Source: Sphingopyxis sp. (GTDB taxonomy: Bacteria > Pseudomonadota > Alphaproteobacteria > Sphingomonadales > Sphingomonadaceae). Taken from it: a stretch of 6,047 nucleotides of DNA. This document shows, piece by piece, positions 1 to 5,600 of the stretch. The first letter of the stretch is position 1, and each line of letters begins with the position of its first letter. The position numbers were made by a program, and so were the translations under genes. The stretch is taken from contig JAAUPH010000157.1 in NCBI GenBank assembly GCA_012035435.1, forward strand, positions 1-6,047, written 5' to 3'. The notes beneath the pieces were generated by a model. That model did no database searches and was not told where the DNA came from. It worked only from the letters and a program-made list of their open reading frames with translations.

Positions 1-1
1 C

Positions 2-252
2 GATGCTGTTGCAGGGCGTATCGACGCGCATAACCGCTTTCACCGCGCGCTCACCGCCGTCGGCCCGGGTCTCGCCGACATCTGCTGGCGGGTGATTTGC
101 GCCGGGGAGGCGTTACCCGATGCCGAACGCGGCATGGGTTGGCCGGCCCGATCGGGCGCGTGGTGCTGACTTTAGCGCTCGACCGGTTGGCGGCCTTTTA
201 TGGGGTCACCCCTGCTGCGCTGCCAACATCGGTGCCAGATACTGGCCGGTGA
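2..252 (+). pseudogene. DUF6456 domain protein, 3' end only, one-base frameshift
   Basis: The gene enters from the left edge, so only its C-terminus is visible. Reading from base 2 gives NRFHRALTAVGPGLADICWR and then EALPDAERGMGWPARSG. This fits the conserved end of the alphaproteobacterial DUF6456 family as I remember it (R-x-ALxxVGPgLa ... E-x-x-GWPaRSgKvVLxlALdxLAxhYG). After WPARSG (ending at about 157) the frame hits TGA at 167-169. The expected continuation VVLTLALDRLAAFYG lies in the next frame (160-204), and restoring one C in GGGC/GCG joins the two. In the corrected frame the stop is TGA at 250-252, which overlaps the end of convergent uvrA by 47 bases. The family function is unknown. 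Some members carry a helix-turn-helix segment upstream, which would lie outside this window. The family call is fairly secure. Whether the frameshift is biological or a read error cannot be told here. Confidence 0.72.
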
Positions 253-1459
253 AGCTTTCGGGCGACTTTACGACGGTTTCGGGCGTTCCTTCCGCGACGA
301 TGCGACCGCCTTTGACGCCGCCTTCGGGGCCCATATCAATGATCCAGTCGGCGGTTTTGATGACGTCCAGATTATGTTCGATGACGACCACGCTGTTGCC
401 CTGATCAACGAGCGCGTGGAGGACTTCGAGGAGTTTGCGGACGTCCTCAAAATGGAGGCCAGTGGTGGGTTCGTCGAGGATATACAGCGTTTTGCCGGTT
501 GAGCGGCGGGACAGTTCCTTTGCGAGCTTTACCCGCTGCGCTTCGCCGCCGGACAGCGTCGTCGCCTGCTGCCCAACCTTGATATAGCCGAGGCCAACCT
601 CGCACAGCATCGCCATCTTGTCGCGGATCGAGGGAACCGCTTTGAAGAAATCGGCGGCATCTTCGACCGTCATGTCCAGCACATCGGCGATGCTGTGACC
701 CTTGAACTTCACCTCCATTGTTTCGCGGTTATAGCGTTTGCCGTGGCAGGTCTCGCACGTCACATAAACGTCGGGCAGGAAGTGCATTTCGATCTTGATG
801 AGCCCGTCGCCCGAACAGGTTTCGCAGCGCCCGCCCTTCACATTGAAGCTGAACCGGCCGGGTTTATAGCCGCGCGCCTGGGATTCGGGCAGGCCCGCGA
901 ACCAGTCGCGGATGGTGGTAAAGGCGCCGGTATAGGTCGCGGGATTGGAGCGGGGGGTGCGGCCGATTGGCGACTGGTCGATGTCGATGATCTTATCGCA
1001 ATATTCGAGCCCGGTAAGGCTGTCGTGCGCGCCCGCAACAATTCGTGCGCCGTTAAGCGTGCGCGCGGCGGCGGCATAAAGCGTGTCGATGACCAGGCTC
1101 GACTTGCCGCTGCCCGACAGGCCGGTGACGCAGGTGAAGGTCCCCAGAGGAATGCGCGCGTCGACATTCAACAGATTATTCGCCCGCGCACCCTTCAGCA
1201 TCAGCGACAGGCCATTGCCTTTGCGGCGCTTGGTGCGAACGTCGATCCGCCGCGTGCCATTCAGATAGTCGGCGGTCAGGCTCTTCTTGCTCTTGAGCAC
1301 CTGTTTGAGCGTGCCCTCCGCCACAATTTCGCCGCCATGCACCCCCGCGCCTGGCCCCATATCGACAACATAATCGGCGCTCCGGATCGCGTCCTCATCA
1401 TGCTCCACCACGATGACGGTATTGCCGAGGTCGCGCAGCCGCCGCAGCGTCGCGAGCAG

Positions 1460-1463
1460 CCGT
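1460..1463 (-). other. Frameshift site in uvrA (one base missing)
   Basis: On the coding strand the bases read GACAACGAC-GGCTGCTCG where a CGG arginine codon is expected after Asp-Asn-Asp. Adding one C (one G on the plus strand, CCG to CCGG) restores the continuous UvrA reading [23 protein letters not shown]. Both flanking segments are fully conserved and show no other damage, so the lesion is either very recent or a base-calling error. Confidence 0.88.
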
Positions 1464-2358
1464 CGTTGTCGCGTTGGTGCAACCCGATGCTGGGTTCGTC
1501 GAGCACATAGAGCACGCCTGACAGCCCGCTGCCGATCTGGCTGGCGAGGCGGATGCGCTGGCTCTCACCGCCGCTGAGCGTCCCGCTGGTGCGGTTGAGG
1601 TTGAGATAATCGAGCCCGACATTGTTGAGAAAGCCAAGCCGTTCGTTGATTTCCTTGAGGATCGCTTTGGCAATCTGCCGCTGGGTGTCGCTGAGCTTGT
1701 CCTCCAGCCCCGCAAACCAGCTTAGTGCGTCGCCGACGCTCCGCTGCGCGGCCATGCTGATATGTTCGCCCGCGATCTTGACCGCGAGTGGTTCTGGGCG
1801 GAGGCGCGCGCCATCGCAAGTTTCGCACGGTTGCGCGGTCTGAAATTTGCCCAGTTCCTCGCGCATCCAAGCGCTTTCGGTCTGGAGCATGCGGCGATTG
1901 AGGTTGCCGATGACGCCTTCGAACGGCTTTTTGGTGGTGAAGGTGCGGCGACCGTCGATGAAGGTCAGCTCAACGGGTTTGCCGCCGCTGCCATAGAGAA
2001 TCACCAACTGCTGCTCGCCGCTGAGCTTGGCCCAAGGCGTGTCGAGCCCGAAACCATAAGCTTTGGCAAGGCTCGCCAGCACTTGCATATAATAAGGGCT
2101 TGGCGGATTGGATTTGGCCCATGGCACGACCGCGCCCTGTTTGATCGACAAATTGTGATTGGGGACGACCAGGTCAGGATCGAAGGTCAGTTTTTCCCCG
2201 AGCCCGTCGCACGCGGGGCAGGCACCCTGGGGCGCGTTGAAACTGAACAGTCGCGGTTCGATTTCGGCGATGGTGAAACCGGAAACGGGGCAGGCGAATT
2301 TTTCGCTGAAGACAATGCGGTTGGCGGGGAGGCCGGCGCCTTTCATGCCGCCTTTCAG

Positions 2359-2380
2359 CCCCTCCCCTGAAGGGGAGGGG
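2359..2380. repeat. 22-bp palindromic repeat inside uvrA
   Basis: Two perfect 10-base arms, CCCCTCCCCT (2359-2368) and AGGGGAGGGG (2371-2380), flank a GA dinucleotide. This matches a short palindrome that I recall as common between genes of sphingomonads and related alphaproteobacteria. Here it lies inside uvrA in frame and encodes residues 248-255 (L-P-S-P-S-G-E-G), just upstream of the first zinc finger at a length-variable spot of UvrA. Next to it the coding strand holds two near copies of GAAAGGCG-C (K-G-G-M-K-G-A). In-frame placement resembles the Rickettsia palindromic elements found inside proteins; the comparison is mine and is not a homology claim. Confidence 0.8.
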
Positions 2381-3133
2381 AGCAGCACATCCGCTACCGT
2401 TCCATCCGCCAAGTCGACATAGGCCAACCCCTCCGCCAGCTTCAACGCGGTCTCGAAACTGTCGGCCAGCCGCGTCTCAAGTCCTTCGCGAACCGCAATG
2501 CGGTCCACCACTACCTCGATGTTATGCTTATACTTCTTGTCGAGGGCCGGCGCGTCGGCGATGTCGTAAAATTCGCCGTTCACGCGGACGCGGGTGAAGC
2601 CGTCCTTTTGCCACTGCGCCAATTCCTTGCGATATTCGCCCTTGCGCCCGCGCACGACAGGGGCAAGCAGATAGGCACGCGTGCCTTCGGGCAGCGCCAT
2701 GACGCGGTCGACCATCTGGCTGACATTCTGCGCAGCGATGGGGAGACCCGTGGCGGGCGAGTAGGGCACACCGACCCGCGCCCACAAGAGGCGCATATAG
2801 TCATAGATTTCGGTGACCGTTGCCACGGTTGAGCGCGGATTGCGGCTCGTGGTTTTCTGCTCGATGCTGATCGCAGGCGACAGGCCGTCAATATGTTCGA
2901 CGTCCGGTTTTTGCATCATTTCAAGGAATTGGCGGGCATAGGCCGACAGGCTTTCGACGTACCGCCGTTGGCCCTCGGCGTAGATGGTGTCGAACGCCAA
3001 GCTCGATTTTCCGCTGCCCGACAGGCCGGTGATAACGATGAGCGCGTCACGCGGAAGATCCACATCGACGCCCTTAAGATTATGCTCGCGCGCGCCGCGC
3101 ACCTTGATGTGGGTGAGACTCATGGTTGCGGCT

Positions 3134-3148
3134 GTTCCATATTTGTTC
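3134..3148 (-). promoter_or_regulatory. LexA (SOS) box upstream of uvrA
   Basis: The plus strand reads GTTCCATATTTGTTC, an exact match to the alphaproteobacterial LexA operator GTTC-N7-GTTC (GAACAAATATGGAAC on the uvrA strand). Its near edge is 10 bases upstream of the ATG at 3123, so bound LexA would cover the promoter or ribosome-binding region. uvrA is a classic SOS gene, so motif, position and target agree. It also helps fix the uvrA start. Confidence 0.85.
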
Positions 3149-3497
3149 GGTGGGTGCAAGGGGCGTGACGGACAAGCTCGCTGCCGTTACCAAATGCCCT
3201 TGGTTATTGCGAGGCCCAGCTAAGCCATCGCTGCCGCTTTGTTTCACCGCCATGTCAACGCTTCGACCACCCGTCGAACCATATCCGTCACCCGTCGCCT
3301 GATCGACACGCGTACAGATGTAGTCGAAGTGGTGATGCATTGAGCTAAAACACTGCGTAGAGGAAGGGCGTGGGGTCGGGAGCGCCGATGCTTCCCCGGT
3401 CGCGGCACTCCCGGCCCTGCAGCCATTCCCCCTGCATTGGGGGCCAACAGACCCGCATTGGGCGTGGCCGCCGATGGATCAACTGAAAGCACCTCCC
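3149..3497. other. Divergent intergenic region between uvrA and the UrcA-family gene
   Basis: I see no convincing gene here; the short open frames lack coding character and family resemblance. Around 3206-3229 (ATTGCGAGGCCCAGCTAAGCC...) there is weak resemblance to the dispersed ATTGCGAG...AGCGAAGCAATC repeat of many Proteobacteria, here degenerate. A small perfect hairpin, CCCCC (3428-3432) / GGGGG (3439-3443) with a six-base loop, lies about 55 bases before the UrcA-family start. I could not identify a clear -35/-10 pair for that gene. Confidence 0.5.
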
Positions 3498-3827
3498 ATG
3501 TTGAAGAAACTGATCCTTATCGCTGTCGCCGGAGCAGCGACGCTTGGCGCAGCTGCTCCGACTTTCGCTCAAGATGGCATGTTTGAACCGACCATCCGCA
3601 TTGTGAAATATGACGATCTCGACCTGACCAATGAACGGGCGCGGGAACGGTTGGACACCCGGCTGCGCAGTGCCGCCAACTCGGCTTGTGGCTTTTGGCA
3701 GGCGCATACGCTGACCGAAAAGCGCGCTGCGCAGGCATGCCGCAAGGCCGCGCTGCAACGGACAGAGCCGAAAGTGGCCGAGGCCGTGCGCAAGGCTGCG
3801 GCGCGCTATGCACGGCGTGGTAATTGA
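3498..3827 (+). CDS. UrcA family secreted protein
   Basis: A small exported protein of 109 residues. The N-terminus MLKKLILIAVAGAATLGAAA has two lysines and a hydrophobic core, with a likely signal-peptidase site after PTFA (residue 24). The mature part shows the UrcA-family pattern: IRIVKYDDLDL (33-43), then E-R-A-R-E-R-L-D-T-R-L-R-S-A-A (46-60), a cysteine followed by glycine (C64-G65), and a second cysteine at 81 followed by an Ala/Arg/Lys-rich helix. The two cysteines probably form a disulfide in the periplasm. The family is frequent in Sphingomonadales and Caulobacterales, and its function is not established. The ATG at 3498 is chosen because the signal peptide begins there; an in-frame ATG at 3474 would add eight residues (MDQLKAPP) ahead of it. 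No strong Shine-Dalgarno is visible for either start. It is transcribed divergently from uvrA and convergently with the LytTR gene. Confidence 0.82.
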   Translation: MLKKLILIAVAGAATLGAAAPTFAQDGMFEPTIRIVKYDDLDLTNERARERLDTRLRSAANSACGFWQAHTLTEKRAAQACRKAALQRTEPKVAEAVRKAAARYARRGN

Positions 3828-3954
3828 CGCCGCATTGCCGACGGCCGCTGCGGGCCGCAGGCGTTGACCAATTGGAGTGGTCCATCCACCGCACCGATTG
3901 GCGATGCATGCGGCCCGCAATGCTATTCAATTAAGCGGTCGGTTCCAGCCGCGC

Positions 3955-4530
3955 TCAACCCTGCTGCATGATCGCCTTGACGTCGTGCAAATAGGTGCGG
4001 CCGATGCGGTGCATCCCGGCTTCGCCCAGATCGATGCTCCAGGCGCCGTCGCCATGATGTTTGAGCGCACGGACGCGGTCGCGGCGGACCATTTTCGACC
4101 GGTGGATGCGCAGGAACGCGGCGGGGTCGAGCCGAACCTCCAGCTCCTTGATCGTTTGATGGATCAACCAGCTGCGCGCACCGACGTGCAGACGCATATA
4201 GTCACGCTCGGCCTCGATCCAGTCGACGGTGTCGGCATCGACGCGTAGCATTTCGCCGCGATGCTGAACCCAAAATTCGTTGATCCAATTGCCGCGCGGC
4301 CGTGCGGCATCACCCTGCCGCAATTCGCGCACCCGCTGGATCGCGCGGGCCAGCCGCTGGGTGAGCGCGTGGAGGGGTGCATCGAGTTCTGCGGCCCCTC
4401 GGTCACGGAGGGCTACTGGAGGAATCCGACCGCGACGCGGGCCGGGTAACCGAGCGAGCGCATCATCGCCGCGGGTGCGGTCGTGCGCGGGCGCGTCGGC
4501 GGAGGCTTCGGAGAGTGTGGCGGCGTCCAA
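3955..4530 (-). CDS. LytTR-type DNA-binding domain protein, N-terminus probably not its own
   Basis: Residues 87-188 of the 191-residue reading form a LytTR DNA-binding domain, as in LytR/AlgR transcription regulators: FWVQHRGEMLRVDADTVDWI, then EAERDYMRLHV, a conserved stretch TIKELEVRLDPAAFLRIHRS, and a final RIGRTYLHDVKAIM. The segment just before it (LARAIQRVRELRQ, 60-72) resembles the helix that links a response-regulator receiver domain to LytTR, so the native protein probably had a receiver domain. That domain is absent. Upstream of about residue 58 (beyond ~4350) the frame is Arg/Ala/Pro-rich and overlaps recognisable pieces of other genes. The frame does open with TTG at 4528-4530, eight bases after an AGGAG (4539-4543), but that start probably belongs to a different gene joined on here. 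Reliable coding extent is about 3955-4350. Confidence 0.7.
   Translation of the reverse strand: MDAATLSEASADAPAHDRTRGDDALARLPGPRRGRIPPVALRDRGAAELDAPLHALTQRLARAIQRVRELRQGDAARPRGNWINEFWVQHRGEMLRVDADTVDWIEAERDYMRLHVGARSWLIHQTIKELEVRLDPAAFLRIHRSKMVRRDRVRALKHHGDGAWSIDLGEAGMHRIGRTYLHDVKAIMQQG
4339..4446 (+). pseudogene. Acyl-CoA synthetase / AMP-binding enzyme, internal fragment
   Basis: The frame reads DRAGQPLGERVEGCIEFCG followed by GPSVTEGYWRNPTATRA. This is the segment of adenylate-forming enzymes normally written G-x-I-x-x-(R/K)-GPSVxxGYWxNPEATxA, just before the hinge to the C-terminal subdomain. It stops at TAA 4447-4449 straight after TRAG, far short of a full enzyme. Two positions that are usually arginine-like (GRIEFRG) are cysteine here (codons 4378-4380 and 4390-4392, both TGC), each one C-to-T change from CGC. 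About 36 residues remain of roughly 500-600. It overlaps the 5' part of the leftward LytTR frame, so only one of the two can be native at any position. Confidence 0.55.
4416..4484 (-). pseudogene. Possible transglutaminase-fold fragment
   Basis: In one leftward frame the stretch TTAPAAMMRSLGYPARVAVG (4425-4484) resembles the segment following the catalytic cysteine in bacterial transglutaminase-like proteins (…fAtalaxMlRSLGxPARVAVGf). The frame ends at TAG (4413-4415) soon afterwards, and the catalytic Cys, His and Asp are not present. It shares its last ~30 bases with the rightward acyl-CoA synthetase fragment, and it also lies inside the Arg-rich part of the LytTR frame. With only about 20 recognisable residues this remains tentative. 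Confidence 0.35.
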
Positions 4531-4569
4531 GGGGGCAACTCCTGTTCGGAGGCCGGTCTTGGATGGGAA

Positions 4570-4596
4570 ACCCCGCGTCCGTGACCGGCGCGGGGT
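4570..4596 (-). terminator. Hairpin, probable Rho-independent terminator for the 42-codon ORF
   Basis: Perfect 8-base arms ACCCCGCG (4570-4577) and CGCGGGGT (4589-4596). Within the 11-base loop, CCG/CGG can pair around TGAC to extend the stem past a bulge. On the leftward transcript the hairpin follows the TGA at 4605-4603 after six bases. The tail is short (TTT, overlapping the stem end, then CCC), so termination strength is uncertain. Confidence 0.5.
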
Positions 4597-4602
4597 GGTG
4601 GA

Positions 4603-4731
4603 TCAGTTCGGCCACCCCGGCCCTTGGAAGGTGCCGGTCGTGGTGGTGAAACCCGCGACCGGCACGCGAATACCGATAACGCCGCCGAGGGCGGTCGTCG
4701 TGACGGTGAGCGTGAGCAGGTCGCGGCGCAT
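4603..4731 (-). CDS. Unrecognised 42-residue protein with a hydrophobic segment
   Basis: I do not recognise this protein. ATG (4731) to TGA (4603) encodes 42 residues. An Arg-Arg-Asp start precedes a mostly apolar stretch (LLTLTVTTTALGGVIGI, residues 5-21), and then comes a Thr/Gly-rich tail, VAGFTTTTGTFQGPGWPN. It could be a tiny single-span membrane or exported peptide, or the tail of a longer gene. In its favour: GAGG lies just before the ATG (only two bases away), a TTGACA stands upstream at plausible spacing, and a hairpin terminator follows the stop. Against: the surrounding region is a patchwork of fragments, the frame is open upstream of this ATG, and there is no family match I can name. 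Confidence 0.3.
   Translation of the reverse strand: MRRDLLTLTVTTTALGGVIGIRVPVAGFTTTTGTFQGPGWPN
4631..4665. repeat. Perfect 10-bp inverted repeat with 15-base spacer
   Basis: GTGCCGGTCG (4631-4640) and CGACCGGCAC (4656-4665) are exact reverse complements and lie within the 42-codon ORF. This could be a coding coincidence in GC-rich sequence, an RNA hairpin or a dimeric protein-binding site. Nothing in the context decides between these. Confidence 0.45.
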
Positions 4732-4738
4732 GGCCTCA

Positions 4739-4767
4739 CTTGAACCCGCCGCTGTTGCCCTTGTCAA
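4739..4767 (-). promoter_or_regulatory. Weak candidate promoter for the 42-codon ORF
   Basis: On the leftward strand TTGACA (4767-4762) is a perfect -35 hexamer. After exactly 17 bases comes TTCAAG (4744-4739), which matches only three of six positions of a -10 box. The -10 would sit just seven bases before the ATG, giving an almost leaderless transcript. It is offered because of the exact -35 and spacing only. Confidence 0.2.
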
Positions 4768-4774
4768 GGCGGCG

Positions 4775-4980
4775 TCAAGCCGTTTCGTCTGAAACGACGC
4801 GGTTCCGGCCGGACTGCTTCGCGCGATACATCGCCGCATCGGCGCGCGCGAGCAAGGCGGCGAAGTCGGTATCGGTTTCGAGCATCTGCGCCACGCCTAG
4901 CGAATGGTGACCCGCAAGCCCGGTACGACGTCATTGAGATCGAGGGCTTCGACGCCGGTGCGAAGCCGTTCGGCCACGAG
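4775..4980 (-). pseudogene. GGDEF diguanylate cyclase, C-terminal fragment with one-base frameshift
   Basis: Diguanylate cyclases make the second messenger c-di-GMP. Only the last ~65 residues are present. VAERLRTGVEALDLNDVVPG then LRVTI (about 4903-4977) leads, in the next frame, to LGVAQMLETDTDFAALLARA and the family-typical ending ADAAMYRAKQSGRNRV, then VSDETA and TGA (4777-4775). The join needs one extra T on the coding strand (ATTCG to ATTTCG, plus-strand AA to AAA at 4903-4904), giving the expected VTISLGVA. Without it the frame stops at TAG 4899-4897. The GG(D/E)EF active-site loop is missing; upstream, at about 4975-4995, the sequence switches to an opposite-strand TolC-like gene. So this is a 3' remnant that cannot encode an active cyclase. 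Confidence 0.75.
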
Positions 4981-5300
4981 GCGCGCGAGGCGGACCTGCG
5001 CGAAGCCCTTGCCGGCTACCGGAACGCGGTGCTGCAGGGCGTCGAAGAAGTCGAGGTATCGCTCGCCTCGATCCGTAACCAGAACGCACGCACTCGCGCG
5101 GCTGCCAAGGCGCAGTCCGCGGCGACCCGCCGCGCCTTCGAGACTGCGGACACGCTTTACCGGCAAGGCCTCACCGGCCTGACCGAACGCCTCACCGCAG
5201 AGACGGAGTGGCGGCAGGCCGAACTCGATCTGGTCGACGCCAACGAGGCGGCCGGAGTTGGCGTCGTGCGGCTCTACAAGGCGCTGGGCGCGGAGCTTGC
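4981..5300 (+). pseudogene. TolC / outer-membrane-factor efflux protein, C-terminal fragment
   Basis: The frame reads EADLREALAGYRNAVLQGVE, EVEVSLASIRNQ, then an Ala/Arg-rich helix, AFETADTLYRQGLTGLTERL, TAETEWRQAELDLVDANEAA and GVGVVRLYKALG. This is the second coiled-coil/beta repeat of outer-membrane channel proteins of RND and ABC export systems (compare ...YRxxVLxALxEVExaL ... YxxGLxxxldVLxaqr ... LykALGGGW). About 100 residues of the usual 450-500 are present, and the signal peptide, lipobox and first repeat are absent. The left end meets the oppositely oriented GGDEF remnant. At the right end, after LYKALG (about 5292), the same frame passes into TfuA-like sequence without a stop. No start codon can be assigned. 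Confidence 0.75.
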
Positions 5301-5600
5301 CGACTGCGACGCTGAAGCCGTCTCGCACATGGTGGGCATCATCGACGGCGTGTTCCAGCAAGCGAGGGCCGTGTCGCCCAGCGAGCTGATGGATGCATTG
5401 CGGTCGGGGATGCGTGTGTATGGGTCGTCGAGCGTCGGCGCCTGCGGGCGGTGGAGCTCGAGCGGTACGGCATGATCGGCGTGGGGGCCGTCTTCGGGCT
5501 CGCGAAGGAGACGTTCGGCTTTCGGGACGACTTCGTCGCCACGACGTTCGTCGAGGAGGAAGGGGAGGCCCGCAAAGTGGTGCTGGAGGCGGTCGCCATC
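5301..5600 (+). pseudogene. TfuA-domain protein, partial, one-base frameshift
   Basis: TfuA proteins partner with YcaO enzymes in peptide-backbone thioamidation (McrA glycine; trifolitoxin-type peptides). The first half, in the same frame as the TolC piece, reads HMVGIIDGVFQQARAVSPSE then LMDALRSGMRVYGSSSVGA (about 5326-5442). The second half, one frame over, reads LRAVELERYGMIGVGAVFGL then AKETFGFRDDFVATTF. Together these follow the family core: IGIIDGxF..., EIlxALxxGxxVxGAxSMGALRAAEL, GMxGVGxIF, DDEVA. One base is missing at about 5441-5443 (GCCTGCGG; GCCCTGCGG restores A-L-R). As written, the first frame stops at TGA 5473-5475. The N-terminal start and C-terminal tail of a TfuA protein are not recognisable. 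No YcaO gene or precursor peptide is seen nearby. Confidence 0.68.

Larger units (their letters stand above)
206..3123 (-). pseudogene. uvrA: Excinuclease ABC subunit UvrA, complete but interrupted by one missing base
   Basis: UvrA is the damage-recognition ATPase of nucleotide excision repair; it loads UvrB onto damaged DNA. With one base restored the product is 972 residues, normal for alphaproteobacteria. ABC module I: Walker [10 protein letters not shown] at 33-41, signature LSGGESQR at 516-523, Walker B LYVLDEP at 538-544. Module II: Walker A at 668-676, zinc-finger cysteines at 767, 770, 790 and 793, signature LSGGEAQR at 857-864, Walker B LYILDEP from 880. The first zinc finger keeps Cys278, Cys302 and Cys305 but has Ser281 in place of the fourth ligand, as I recall for other alphaproteobacteria. 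ATG at 3121-3123 ([15 protein letters not shown]) is preferred over a TTG at 3157-3159, because the LexA box lies between them. After Asp554 (1462-1464) a base is missing: the written frame runs out of register to a stop at 1276-1278 (615 residues), while the true frame continues through 206. Residues 248-255 are encoded by a palindromic repeat. Confidence 0.95.

Noticed and set aside
695..1510. 271-codon plus-strand open frame opposite uvrA
   Set aside because: It is a shadow of the uvrA codons in GC-rich DNA; the opposite strand is a fully conserved UvrA.
3157..3159. TTG as an alternative start of uvrA, adding 12 residues
   Set aside because: The added residues match no UvrA N-terminus and the LexA operator would fall within the coding sequence; ATG 3123 gives the standard start.
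3206..3229. Possible copy of the dispersed ATTGCGAG...AGCGAAGCAATC repeat in the uvrA upstream region
   Set aside because: Only the first eight bases match well, and the mirror-image half of the repeat is absent, so it is not called as a separate repeat.
3842..3857. CGGCC/GGCCG hairpin between the convergent UrcA-family and LytTR genes, considered as a terminator
   Set aside because: The stem is only five base pairs, alternative pairings compete, and no T-run follows on either strand.
4781..4796. Perfect CGTTTC/GAAACG hairpin at the end of the GGDEF fragment, considered as a terminator
   Set aside because: It lies inside the coding sequence just before the stop codon and lacks a T-tract; the residues it encodes fit a normal C-terminal tail.
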